DNA of 64,000 bases from Agrobacterium pusense. GTDB lineage: Bacteria > Pseudomonadota > Alphaproteobacteria > Rhizobiales > Rhizobiaceae. Made by a program: the position numbers and the translations under genes. Below the pieces are notes generated by a model. That model made no database searches. It worked only from the letters and a program-made list of their open reading frames with translations, and had not been told where the DNA came from. Positions 24,362 to 32,458 of the stretch are shown here, one piece after another. Positions within the stretch are counted from its first letter, which is position 1; the number at the start of each line of letters is the position of its first letter. The stretch is from positions 496,001-560,000 of the forward strand of contig NZ_FNBB01000003.1 of NCBI RefSeq assembly GCF_900102105.1. The letters are read 5' to 3'.

Positions 24362-25330
24362 ATGACCAATCCCGGCTTGCAACTCAAAACCCTTCTCACC
24401 GATCCCCTGACCATCGCCATCTGCGCATCGGCTTTCCTGCTGCTTTTCGGCGAATTGTTGTCGCCCGGCTTCGCACAGGGATCGCAGATCGTGCGGCTGC
24501 TGACGATTGCCGCCATTCTCGGTATCGTAGCGGCGGGCCAGAATCTCGTCATCCTCGGCGGACGCGAAGGCATTGACCTTTCCGTCGGCGCGATGATCTC
24601 GCTCGGCGCGGTGCTTGCCGGCAATATGATGAACGCCCAGAATGCCGGTATTCCTCTTGCCATTCTGGTTGCGGGCGGCATTCCGTTCCTGATCGGCCTC
24701 ATCAACGGTCTCGGCATCACCTTCGTGCGCATTCCGCCGCTGGTAATGACGCTCGGCATGACGGCGGTCATCCAGGGCGGGCTGGTGGTTTATTCGCAGG
24801 GCGTTCCGTCAGGTGCGGCGGCTCCGCTGCTCGCAGGCTTCATCAACCGTCCCCTCATCTTCGGCATTCCCGGTGTACTCTTCGTCTGGCTGGGCATCGC
24901 CGCGATCATGCTCTTCGTCCTGCGCCGCACGGCTTTCGGCTTCGCCATTTACGCCATCGGCTCCAACGAGCGGGCGGCGACGCTGGTAGGTCTTCCTGTT
25001 CCGCTGATCCGCACGCTGCTTTATGGCCTTTCCGGCCTGTTCGCTGGCCTGACCGGGGTTTGCGTCATCGGCTATACCGGCACGTCCTTCATCTCTGTCG
25101 GCGACCAGTATGTGCTTCCGTCGATCATCGCAGTGGTCATTGGCGGCACCTCGCTGGCCGGCGGGGCTGGCGGATATGTCGGAACCATGGCCGGCGCAGT
25201 TGCGCTCACCATTCTGCAAAGCGTACTGATAACGCTCAACCTCGATGTATGGGCACGGCAGATCATATTCGGTGTCACGTTGCTAGCGCTGATGCTGCTT
25301 TATGGCCGCCAAAAGCAGTTGCGTGTGTGA
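24362..25330 (+). CDS. Sugar ABC transporter permease (RbsC-like), second copy
   Basis: 322 residues with eight to ten hydrophobic segments, GREGIDLSVGAMISLGAVLA at ~62-81 and IAVVIGGTSLAGGAGGYVGT near 260. Starts two bases after the first permease stop. It diverges from its neighbour, consistent with a heterodimeric permease pair as in some rhizobial sugar and sugar-alcohol importers. The LacI gene follows by three bases. Confidence 0.92.
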   Translation: MTNPGLQLKTLLTDPLTIAICASAFLLLFGELLSPGFAQGSQIVRLLTIAAILGIVAAGQNLVILGGREGIDLSVGAMISLGAVLAGNMMNAQNAGIPLAILVAGGIPFLIGLINGLGITFVRIPPLVMTLGMTAVIQGGLVVYSQGVPSGAAAPLLAGFINRPLIFGIPGVLFVWLGIAAIMLFVLRRTAFGFAIYAIGSNERAATLVGLPVPLIRTLLYGLSGLFAGLTGVCVIGYTGTSFISVGDQYVLPSIIAVVIGGTSLAGGAGGYVGTMAGAVALTILQSVLITLNLDVWARQIIFGVTLLALMLLYGRQKQLRV

Positions 25331-25333
25331 CAG

Positions 25334-26314
25334 ATGAGCAAAGAACACGGTTCGAATATCAGGGAAGTTGCAGCTCTCGCGGGTGTCTCCATCGCGACAG
25401 TATCGCGCGCGCTGCAGCAACCCGACAAGGTTCGCCCGGAAACCCGCAAGAAGGTTTTCGATGCCGTTCGGCAGGCGAACTTCGTTCCCAATGCGCAGGC
25501 GGCCAGTTTCCGCCGCCAATCCAACAACACCGTCATCCTTCTCGTGCGCGATATCGGCAACCCCTTCTATCTCGAAATCTACAAGGGTGTTGAGGAAGCG
25601 GCGGGCGAAGCGGGCTTCAAGGTGCTTATGGGCGATGCCCGCAATGACGAGCACCGTGTGGCGACCCACATCGATATGGTACGGCAGAAACATGCCGACG
25701 GCCTCATCCTGATGACCGGGCAGTTCCCGTCCGAGCTTCTCGATCAGGGCGATGCGCTGCCGCCGACCGTCAAGGTGGACAACCGCGCCGCATCGATGAA
25801 CGCCGTGCGTCACCTCATGGAAGCGGGACATGAAAGGATCGTGCATCTGGCCGGTCCCGTACCGGAAAGTCTGGCGCAGGAACGTTTCGATGGTTACCGC
25901 GCGGCACTTGCGGAGGCCGGCATAGCTTATGCCGACGAACTGGTGGTGACGGGTGATTACAGCATTGAGGCCGGCCGGCAGGCGATTGCGGGCCTTCTCG
26001 AAGGCGGCATTGTCTTTACCGCGATCTTCGCATCGAGCGACCAGATGGCGATTGGCGCGATCAGCGAGTTGCGGGGCAGGGGTCTGTCGGTCCCGGGTGA
26101 CGTCTCCGTCATCGGCTTCGACGATATCATCTTCGCCAATGCCTTTGAGCCGCCGCTGACGACGGTGCGTCAGCCCCGGCAGGAAATGGGCCGAAGGGCC
26201 ATGGCGCTGATGGTGGACAGGCTGAATGGCAAACGCACCGCCGAGACCATCGTGCTGGATACGGAACTGGTGGTGCGCGGCTCGGTCGCGCCGTGCCGAC
26301 CGCCGCACCGGTAG
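25334..26314 (+). CDS. LacI-family transcriptional regulator
   Basis: 326 residues. N-terminal HTH and hinge: NIREVAALAGVSIATVSRAL then PDKVRPETRKKVFDAVRQAN (residues ~8-50). The effector domain has ILLVRDIGNPFYLEIYKGVE at ~68-87 and SVIGFDDIIFANAFEPPLTT near 258. It is slightly short for the family (~340). Between LLDQGDAL and PPTVKVDN the usual strand of the form PVVVACEY is missing, a possible small internal deletion. It is embedded in the sugar operon, so it is probably autoregulated through the tandem operators at 20730-20765. The effector would be the imported sugar or a keto-derivative. Confidence 0.9.
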   Translation: MSKEHGSNIREVAALAGVSIATVSRALQQPDKVRPETRKKVFDAVRQANFVPNAQAASFRRQSNNTVILLVRDIGNPFYLEIYKGVEEAAGEAGFKVLMGDARNDEHRVATHIDMVRQKHADGLILMTGQFPSELLDQGDALPPTVKVDNRAASMNAVRHLMEAGHERIVHLAGPVPESLAQERFDGYRAALAEAGIAYADELVVTGDYSIEAGRQAIAGLLEGGIVFTAIFASSDQMAIGAISELRGRGLSVPGDVSVIGFDDIIFANAFEPPLTTVRQPRQEMGRRAMALMVDRLNGKRTAETIVLDTELVVRGSVAPCRPPHR

Positions 26315-26347
26315 CGGCCAGACTGTGAATGCAAGGAGTGTAAGGAC

Positions 26348-27397
26348 ATGAAGACGATCAAAGGCCCGGCGATTTTCCTCGCGCAATTCGCCGGAAACGA
26401 GGCCCCTTTCGATACGCTCGACAATCTCGGCCAATGGGCGGCTTCGCTCGGCTACAAGGGCATCCAGGTGCCGACCGACCCCAAGCTCTTCGATCTGGAA
26501 AAGGCTGCGGAATCCAAGGACTATTGCGACGAGATCAAGGGCCGTCTGGTCGAGATCGGTGTCGAGATCACCGAGCTTTCGACGCATATTCAGGGCCAGC
26601 TCGTTGCCGTTCATCCCGCCTATGACGAGATGTTCGACGGTTTCGCTCCGGCCGAACTGCGCGGAAAGCCGCAGGCGCGGCAGGAATGGGCGGTCAATCA
26701 GCTGATATGCGCAGCGAAGGCGTCGCGGCATCTCGGCCTCAAGAGCCATGCGACCTTCTCCGGCGCGCTCGCCTGGCCGTTCGTTTATCCGTGGCCGCAG
26801 CGCCCGGCGGGCCTTGTCGAAATGGCCTTTGCCGAGCTCGGCAAGCGCTGGACACCCATTCTCGATGCCTTCGAGGAAAATGGCGTGGATCTCTGCTACG
26901 AGCTGCATCCGGGTGAGGACCTGCATGACGGCGTCACCTTTGAGCGATTTCTCGAAGCCACCGGCGACCACGCGCGCGCCAACATCCTCTACGATCCCTC
27001 GCATTTCGTGCTGCAGGCGATGGATTATCTCGGCTTCATCGATATCTACCACGAGCGTATCCGCGCCTTCCACGTCAAGGATGCCGAGTTCAATCCAACC
27101 GGCCGTTCCGGCGTTTATGGCGGGTATCAAAGCTGGGTCGATCGGCCGGGCCGTTTCCGTTCGCTGGGCGACGGGCATGTCGATTTCGGCGCGGTTTTCT
27201 CGAAGCTCACCCAATATGATTTCGATGGCTGGGCGGTTCTGGAATGGGAGTGTGCGCTGAAGCACCCGGAAGACGGCGCGCGCGAAGGCGTCGCCTTCAT
27301 TGAAAACCACATTATCCGTGTGACCGAGCGGGCCTTCGACGATTTCGCCAAGAGCGGCGTCGATGATGCCGCCAATCGTCGCCTTCTCGGCCTCTGA
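26348..27397 (+). CDS. Sugar phosphate isomerase/epimerase family protein (cytoplasmic, TIM barrel)
   Basis: 349 residues, an AP-endonuclease-2-type TIM barrel with metal-ligand motifs: VDLCYELHPGEDLHDG (Glu) at ~180, ILYDPSHFVLQAMDY (Asp, His) at ~217, FHVKDAEFNPTGRSG (His) at ~241 and VLEWECALKHPED (Glu) at ~298. No signal peptide. Relatives include tagatose/xylose-type epimerases, inosose enzymes, and the C-glycoside deglycosidase and 3-keto-glycoside lyase groups. AAGGAG precedes the ATG. Next to the Gfo/Idh/MocA enzyme and a GMC dehydrogenase, a role on oxidised (keto) sugars or glycosides after import is plausible. Confidence 0.85.
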   Translation: MKTIKGPAIFLAQFAGNEAPFDTLDNLGQWAASLGYKGIQVPTDPKLFDLEKAAESKDYCDEIKGRLVEIGVEITELSTHIQGQLVAVHPAYDEMFDGFAPAELRGKPQARQEWAVNQLICAAKASRHLGLKSHATFSGALAWPFVYPWPQRPAGLVEMAFAELGKRWTPILDAFEENGVDLCYELHPGEDLHDGVTFERFLEATGDHARANILYDPSHFVLQAMDYLGFIDIYHERIRAFHVKDAEFNPTGRSGVYGGYQSWVDRPGRFRSLGDGHVDFGAVFSKLTQYDFDGWAVLEWECALKHPEDGAREGVAFIENHIIRVTERAFDDFAKSGVDDAANRRLLGL

Positions 27398-27408
27398 AAG
27401 GGATAGCC

Positions 27409-28578
27409 ATGTCTTCCGCACCAAAAAAATTCGACAGCCGCCGTATCCGTCTCGGAATGGTCGGCGGCGGTCAGGGCGCCTTTATCGGTGCGGTGCACCG
27501 CATAGCGGCCCGGCTGGATGACCGTTACGAGCTCGTGGCCGGAGCGCTTTCCTCCGATCCCGCGCGTGCGGCCGCTTCGGCAACCCTGCTCGGCATCGCG
27601 CCGGAGCGTTCCTATGCCTCATTCGAGGAGATGGCTGCGGCAGAGGCCGGTCGAGACGACGGTATCGAGGCAGTCGCCATCGTGACGCCCAATCACCTCC
27701 ATTTTGCGCCCTCAAAGGCCTTTCTCGAGGCCGGTATTCACGTCATCTGCGACAAGCCTGTGACCGCGACACTTGAGGAAGCAAAGGCGCTGGCCGAGAT
27801 CGTCAGGGCGTCGGACAGCCTGTTTGTCCTGACGCATAATTACACCGGCTACGCCATGCTGCGGCAGATGCGGCAGATGGTGGCTGATGGAGCCATTGGC
27901 AAGCTGCGCCACGTTCAGGCCGAATATGCCCAGGACTGGCTGACCGAGGCGGTTGAGAAGACCGGTGCGAAGGGGGCGGAATGGCGCACCGATCCCAGCC
28001 GCTCCGGCGCGGGCGGGGCCATCGGCGATATCGGCACCCACGCCTTCAACGCTGCCGCCTTCGTTACCGGTGAAATCCCGAAGAGTCTTTATGCCGACCT
28101 GACCTCTTTCGTGCCGGGCCGGCAGCTGGATGACAGCGCCAATATTCTTTTGCGTTACGAAAGCGGCGCCAAGGGCATGCTTTGGGCAAGCCAGATCGCA
28201 GTCGGCAATGAAAACGCGCTGTCGCTGCGGGTCTACGGCGAAAAGGGCGGGCTTGAATGGCACCACCGCGTGCCGGATGAGCTGTGGTTCACCCCTTACG
28301 GCGAGCCGAAGCGGCTCATAACCCGCAACGGCGCAGGCGCAGGAGCCGCGGCCAACCGTGTCAGCCGCGTGCCATCGGGGCACCCGGAAGGATACCTCGA
28401 GGGTTTCGCGACGATCTACCGCGAAGCCGCAGATGCAATCATTGCCAAAAGGGAGGGAAAAGCAGCCGCCGGGGAGGTGATTTACCCCGGCATGGAGGAC
28501 GGCCTTGCGGGTCTCGCATTCATCGATGCCGCCGTTCGCTCCAGCCAGACCTCGACCTGGATCAATATCGATATCTAG
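27409..28578 (+). CDS. Gfo/Idh/MocA-family NAD(P)-dependent sugar oxidoreductase
   Basis: 389 residues. N-terminal Rossmann motif RLGMVGGGQGAFIGAVHRIA at ~11-30, then VAIVTPNHLHFAPSKAFLEA and the catalytic-lysine element ICDKPVTATLEEA (EKP is more usual; here DKP) at ~113-125. The C-terminal half has GGAIGDIGTHAFNAAAFVTG with the Asp/His of the active site. It follows the isomerase-like gene by 11 bases. Members oxidise or reduce sugar hydroxyls, often at C3 of glucosides (ThuB and related), so it could reduce an imported 3-keto sugar or oxidise the free sugar. Confidence 0.9.
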   Translation: MSSAPKKFDSRRIRLGMVGGGQGAFIGAVHRIAARLDDRYELVAGALSSDPARAAASATLLGIAPERSYASFEEMAAAEAGRDDGIEAVAIVTPNHLHFAPSKAFLEAGIHVICDKPVTATLEEAKALAEIVRASDSLFVLTHNYTGYAMLRQMRQMVADGAIGKLRHVQAEYAQDWLTEAVEKTGAKGAEWRTDPSRSGAGGAIGDIGTHAFNAAAFVTGEIPKSLYADLTSFVPGRQLDDSANILLRYESGAKGMLWASQIAVGNENALSLRVYGEKGGLEWHHRVPDELWFTPYGEPKRLITRNGAGAGAAANRVSRVPSGHPEGYLEGFATIYREAADAIIAKREGKAAAGEVIYPGMEDGLAGLAFIDAAVRSSQTSTWINIDI

Positions 28579-28677
28579 GTCGCAGCCTATCGGAGGAGAC
28601 GACACAGGGTGCCGAAGGCGGTGCCCGGCAAAGGACACGTGTCGTCATATTGATCAAACGGAAAGGGAGTTACGCGT

Positions 28678-29532
28678 TTGAAAACGTTCAAGTCAAAATT
28701 CGCAGGCATGGCAGTCGTCGCAGCATTGGCGGCCGGTTTCGCAAATCCGGTTTTTGCCGATGACAGCAAGACCCTGCCGATTGCCGCGCAGATGTATACG
28801 CTGCGCAATTCCGGAACGCTGGAGGAGCAGCTGACGATCCTCAACCGCGCGGGCGTTTCCGCGGTGGAAACAGTGGACATGCAGAAGGTCAGCGCCAGCG
28901 AATTGAACACGCTTCTCGAAAAGCACAAGATCAAGGTCATTTCCTCGCATGTGCCGATCGACAAGCTGCGCGGCAATCTCGACGAGGTCATCACCGAACA
29001 GAAGGCTGTCGGCAACCCTGTCGTGACCGTACCTTTCCTGAAGCCGGAAGACCGACCGAAGGACGCCGCTGGCTGGACCGCCTTCGGCAAGGAACTGGGT
29101 GGCTATGCGGACAAGCTGTCCGCTGCGGGCCTTTCCATGGCCTATCACAACCACGACTTTGAAATGGCCAAGTTCGACGGCAAGACGGCGCTGGAACTGT
29201 TGCTCGACGCCGCCGGCCCGAAACTGCAGGCCGAAGTCGACGTCGCCTGGGTGGCGCGCAGCGGCAATGATCCCGCAGAATTCCTCGGTACCTTGACGGG
29301 CAAGGTTTTTGCCATCCACGCCAAGGACAATGCACCGGCGGGGACGGCGGAAAACGAACGCGGCTTCGCCATACTCGGCACCGGCACGCTTGACTGGAAG
29401 ACGATCCTGCCGGCGGCCAAACATGCCGGCGCAAAATGGTTCATCCTCGAGCACGACCTTCCGCTCGATGCCGAAGCGGTCGTAACCAAGGGCAACGCGT
29501 TCCTCAACGAACACCTGCCGACCATTCAGTAA
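28678..29532 (+). CDS. Exported sugar isomerase/epimerase-family protein
   Basis: 284 residues from a TTG start with GGGAG seven bases upstream. The first 27 residues are a clean Sec signal peptide (MKTFKSKFAGMAVVAALAA, cleavage after PVFA). The mature part is a TIM barrel with YHNHDFEMAKF, EVDVAWVARSG, FAIHAKDNAPAG and FILEHDLPLDAE carrying the His/Asp/His/Glu metal site. Export is unusual for this fold, whose members normally act on cytoplasmic sugar phosphates. Lying directly before the periplasmic GMC dehydrogenase genes, it may act on the 3-keto glycosides formed there, for example by elimination or epimerisation. That function is inference. Confidence 0.85.
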   Translation: MKTFKSKFAGMAVVAALAAGFANPVFADDSKTLPIAAQMYTLRNSGTLEEQLTILNRAGVSAVETVDMQKVSASELNTLLEKHKIKVISSHVPIDKLRGNLDEVITEQKAVGNPVVTVPFLKPEDRPKDAAGWTAFGKELGGYADKLSAAGLSMAYHNHDFEMAKFDGKTALELLLDAAGPKLQAEVDVAWVARSGNDPAEFLGTLTGKVFAIHAKDNAPAGTAENERGFAILGTGTLDWKTILPAAKHAGAKWFILEHDLPLDAEAVVTKGNAFLNEHLPTIQ

Positions 29533-29555
29533 ACGCTGCCAGTAAAACCAGAACC

Positions 29556-29585
29556 GCTCCCCGGCGGCCGGTTTCGGCGGGGAGC
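29556..29585 (+). terminator. Strong hairpin after the exported isomerase gene
   Basis: GCTCCCCG and CGGGGAGC pair perfectly with an inner CCG/CGG stem around GTTT, 24 bases after the stop. No T tract follows, so it is either a partial terminator or a stability element separating the upstream genes from the GMC dehydrogenase set. Confidence 0.5.
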
Positions 29586-29681
29586 ATGAGGTTCGACAGA
29601 CGCATGTCCATTTTCCGCCGCGCCGCGACGGGAAGCGCTTTGCCCTGTCGTTTTTTCCAAGCTCACATCGGAGGAGTTATC

Positions 29682-31367
29682 ATGGCAAACAATCATTATG
29701 ATGCGATTGTTGTCGGCTCGGGCATCAGTGGAGGCTGGGCCGCAAAGGAACTCACGCAGAAGGGCCTGAAGGTTCTGATGCTGGAGCGTGGCCGCAATAT
29801 CGAACACGTCACCGACTATCAGAATGCCGACAAGGAAGCCTGGGACTACCCCCATCGCAACCGCGCCACGCAGGAAATGAAGGCGAAATATCCCGTTCTC
29901 AGCCGCGATTATCTGCTGGAAGAGGCGACGCTTGGCATGTGGGCCGATGAGCAGGAAACGCCCTATGTCGAGGAAAAGCGGTTCGACTGGTTCCGCGGTT
30001 ATCATGTCGGCGGCCGCTCGCTGCTGTGGGGACGCCAGACCTATCGCTGGTCGCAGACCGATTTCGAGGCCAATGCAAAAGAAGGCATCGCCGTTGACTG
30101 GCCGATCCGTTATGAGGACGTGTCCCCCTGGTATGACTACGTCGAGCGCTTCGCCGGCATTTCAGGCAGCCGCGAGGGATTGGACATCCTTCCTGACGGG
30201 GAATTCCTGCCGCCCATTCCTCTCAATTTCGTGGAGCAGGATGTCGCAAGCCGGCTGAAGAAGGCGTTCAAGGGCACGCGCCACCTCATCAATTCGCGCT
30301 GCGCCAACATCACCCAGGAACTTCCCGATCAGGAACGCACGCGCTGTCAGTTCCGCAACAAATGCAGGCTGGGCTGTCCTTTCGGCGGCTATTTCAGTAC
30401 GCAGGCATCCACCCTGCCGGCAGCGGTCGCTACGGGAAATCTCACGCTTCGTCCCTTCTCCATCGTCAAGGAAATCCTGTATGATAGGGACAAGAAGAAG
30501 GCGCGCGGCGTCGAGATCATCGATGCCGAGACAAACCTGACCTATGAATATACCGCCGACATCATCTTCCTGAACGCATCGACGTTGAACTCGACCTGGG
30601 TGCTGATGAACTCGGCCGCCGATGTCTGGGAAGGCGGGCTTGGCAGCAGCTCCGGCGAACTCGGCCATAATGTTATGGATCACCATTTCCGCATGGGCGC
30701 CACCGGCCAGGTGGAAGGTTTCGAGGACTTCTACTTCAAGGGCCGCCGTCCGGCGGGATTCTACATTCCCCGGTTCCGCAATACCGGTGACGACAAGCGC
30801 AAATATCTGCGCGGTTTCGGTTATCAGGGCTCCGCCAGCCGGTCGCGCTGGGAGCGGGAGATCGCGGAACTGAATATCGGCGCCGATTACAAGGAAGCAC
30901 TGACCGAGCCGGGCGGCTGGACCATCGGCATGACCGCCTTCGGTGAAATGCTGCCCTATCATGAGAACCGCGTGAAGCTGGATCATGAGAAGAAGGACAA
31001 GTGGGGCCTGCCGGTCCTTTCCATGAATGTCGAGATGAAGCAGAACGAACTCGACATGCGCGAAGACATGGTCAATGACGCCGTCGAGATGTTCGAGGCG
31101 GTCGGCATCAAGAACGTCAAGCCCAGTCGTGGCAGCTATGCACCGGGCATGGGCATTCACGAAATGGGAACGGCCCGCATGGGACGCGACCCGAAAACCT
31201 CTGTCCTTAACGGCAACAACCAGGTCTGGGATGCGCAGAACGTCTTCGTCACCGATGGCGCCTGCATGACTTCGGCCTCCTGCGTCAACCCGTCCTTGAC
31301 CTATATGGCGCTGACGGCGCGTGCGGCCGATTTCGCCGTTTCCGAATTGAAGAAGGGGAACCTGTGA
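29682..31367 (+). CDS. GMC-family FAD dehydrogenase, glucoside/glucose dehydrogenase large subunit
   Basis: 561 residues from the ATG at 29682 (GGAGGAG upstream). FAD Rossmann motif YDAIVVGSGISGGWAAKEL at ~6-24, WGRQTYRW GMC element near 117, GMGIHEMGTARMGRDPKTSV and NVFVTDGACMTSASCVNPSL with the C-terminal active-site region. A Cys cluster, RCQFRNKCRLGCPFGGYFST at ~221, resembles the [3Fe-4S]-binding region of FAD glucose dehydrogenase complexes. It has no signal of its own and should be exported with the Tat-tagged 31367-31927 subunit, donating electrons to the cytochrome at 31995. This trio is typical of bacterial glucoside 3-dehydrogenases described from Agrobacterium, so C3 oxidation of glycosides is the leading guess. 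Confidence 0.88.
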   Translation: MANNHYDAIVVGSGISGGWAAKELTQKGLKVLMLERGRNIEHVTDYQNADKEAWDYPHRNRATQEMKAKYPVLSRDYLLEEATLGMWADEQETPYVEEKRFDWFRGYHVGGRSLLWGRQTYRWSQTDFEANAKEGIAVDWPIRYEDVSPWYDYVERFAGISGSREGLDILPDGEFLPPIPLNFVEQDVASRLKKAFKGTRHLINSRCANITQELPDQERTRCQFRNKCRLGCPFGGYFSTQASTLPAAVATGNLTLRPFSIVKEILYDRDKKKARGVEIIDAETNLTYEYTADIIFLNASTLNSTWVLMNSAADVWEGGLGSSSGELGHNVMDHHFRMGATGQVEGFEDFYFKGRRPAGFYIPRFRNTGDDKRKYLRGFGYQGSASRSRWEREIAELNIGADYKEALTEPGGWTIGMTAFGEMLPYHENRVKLDHEKKDKWGLPVLSMNVEMKQNELDMREDMVNDAVEMFEAVGIKNVKPSRGSYAPGMGIHEMGTARMGRDPKTSVLNGNNQVWDAQNVFVTDGACMTSASCVNPSLTYMALTARAADFAVSELKKGNL

Positions 31368-31927
31368 TGAACAGACGCGAACTGCTGAAACTCATAGCCG
31401 TTGCGACCGGCCTGCCGCTGATCGGTGCGGATATCCTGACAGCCGCCGAAAACGCTGCCAGGCCCGCCGGGGGTGCCCATGTCTTTACCCCCGAGGAAAT
31501 CCGCTTTCTGGACGAGGTGGCGGAAACCATCATTCCGCGCACCTCCACGCCGGGCGCGAAGGACGCGGAAGTCGGTGCATTCATGGCCGTCTATGCGGCC
31601 GATTGCTACACTGACGAACAGCGGACACTCTTCCTTTCGGCCATTTCCGACATCGAGAAACGCAGTCAGGCCGAACACGGGAAGGCCTTTGTGGCTTTGA
31701 CCGCCGAACAGCGCCAGGCGCTGCTTTCTGTGCTGGACAAACAGGCCAAAGCGGAACAGTCGCCGGCAAAACCGCATGCTTTCACGCTGGTCAAGCAGCT
31801 GACACTGCTTGGTTTCTTCACCTCGAAGATCGGCGCCACGGAAGTTCTCGTCTATGACGAGATTCCCGGTGGCTTCGAGGATCGCGTTCCCTACAAGAAG
31901 GGCACGCCTGCCTGGGGCACGACCTGA
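31367..31927 (+). CDS. Gluconate 2-dehydrogenase subunit 3-family protein with Tat signal
   Basis: 186 residues from the ATG at 31367, overlapping the GMC stop by one base (TGATG). The N-terminus MNRRELLKLIAVATGLPLIG is a twin-arginine signal, and PEEIRFLDEVAETIIPRTST is the signature of the small (hitchhiker) subunit of GMC dehydrogenases. It escorts the folded FAD subunit through the Tat system and stays bound to it. The C-terminal GGFEDRVPYKKGTPAWGTT is also typical. Confidence 0.9.
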   Translation: MNRRELLKLIAVATGLPLIGADILTAAENAARPAGGAHVFTPEEIRFLDEVAETIIPRTSTPGAKDAEVGAFMAVYAADCYTDEQRTLFLSAISDIEKRSQAEHGKAFVALTAEQRQALLSVLDKQAKAEQSPAKPHAFTLVKQLTLLGFFTSKIGATEVLVYDEIPGGFEDRVPYKKGTPAWGTT

Positions 31928-31937
31928 AGAAAATCGC

Positions 31938-31965
31938 CGACCCGTCTGCTTCCGCGGACGGGTCG
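31938..31965 (+). other. Intercistronic hairpin before the cytochrome c gene
   Basis: CGACCCGTC and GACGGGTCG form a perfect 9-bp stem 11 bases after the small-subunit stop and 29 bases before the cytochrome start. No T run follows; it may adjust cytochrome expression relative to the enzyme. Confidence 0.5.
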
Positions 31966-31994
31966 TACTCAAGCGGCAAGACAAGGATGACACG

Positions 31995-32390
31995 ATGCGC
32001 AAAATAACAATCATCGCGGCGGCAATGTTTGCCGCAAGCGCCATTCCTGCTTTTTCGGAGGGCGATGTTGCCAAGGGCGAGGCGGTCTTCAAGCGGTGTT
32101 CCGCCTGTCACGCCATCGGTGAGGGCGCTAAAAACAGGGTCGGCCCGCAGCTTAACGGGATTATCGGCCGCGCGGCGGGCGGCGTGCCGGACTATACTTA
32201 CTCGGCCGCGATGAAAAAAGCGGGCGAGGAAGGCCTCGTCTGGACGCCGGAAGAATTGCGGGCATTCCTGAGCGCGCCCAAAAAGAAAATCCCTGGGAAC
32301 AAGATGGCGCTGGCCGGCATCAGCAAGCCGGAAGATCTGGACAATCTCATTGCCTATATCGAAAGCGCGGCTTCGAAACCTGCAGAGTGA
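31995..32390 (+). CDS. Periplasmic class I c-type cytochrome
   Basis: 131 residues with a Sec signal (MRKITIIAAAMFAASAIPAF, cut before SEGDVAKG). One haem motif, CSACH, at ~35-39 and an axial-Met region PGNKMALAGI at ~100. The size and GDVAKGEAVFKRCSACH start match small mitochondrial-type cytochromes. It sits third in the GMC dehydrogenase set and most likely carries electrons from the FAD subunit to the respiratory chain. Confidence 0.93.
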   Translation: MRKITIIAAAMFAASAIPAFSEGDVAKGEAVFKRCSACHAIGEGAKNRVGPQLNGIIGRAAGGVPDYTYSAAMKKAGEEGLVWTPEELRAFLSAPKKKIPGNKMALAGISKPEDLDNLIAYIESAASKPAE

Positions 32391-32407
32391 TGGCGGCCGA
32401 GGCGGGG

Positions 32408-32427
32408 GAGGATAGGCTGATCCTCCT
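32408..32427 (+). terminator. Possible terminator after the cytochrome gene
   Basis: GGAGGAT, loop AGGCTG, ATCCTCC: a perfect 7-bp stem 18 bases downstream of the cytochrome stop, followed by TTCC only. It could serve both the cytochrome gene and the opposing LysR remnant. Confidence 0.4.
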
Positions 32428-32458
32428 TCCGGCTGCTGCCGGGAGAGGACGGCCAATG

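Noticed and set aside
25283-27424. 713-codon minus-strand open frame
   Set aside because: Antisense to LacI and isomerase genes, both with clear domains on the plus strand.
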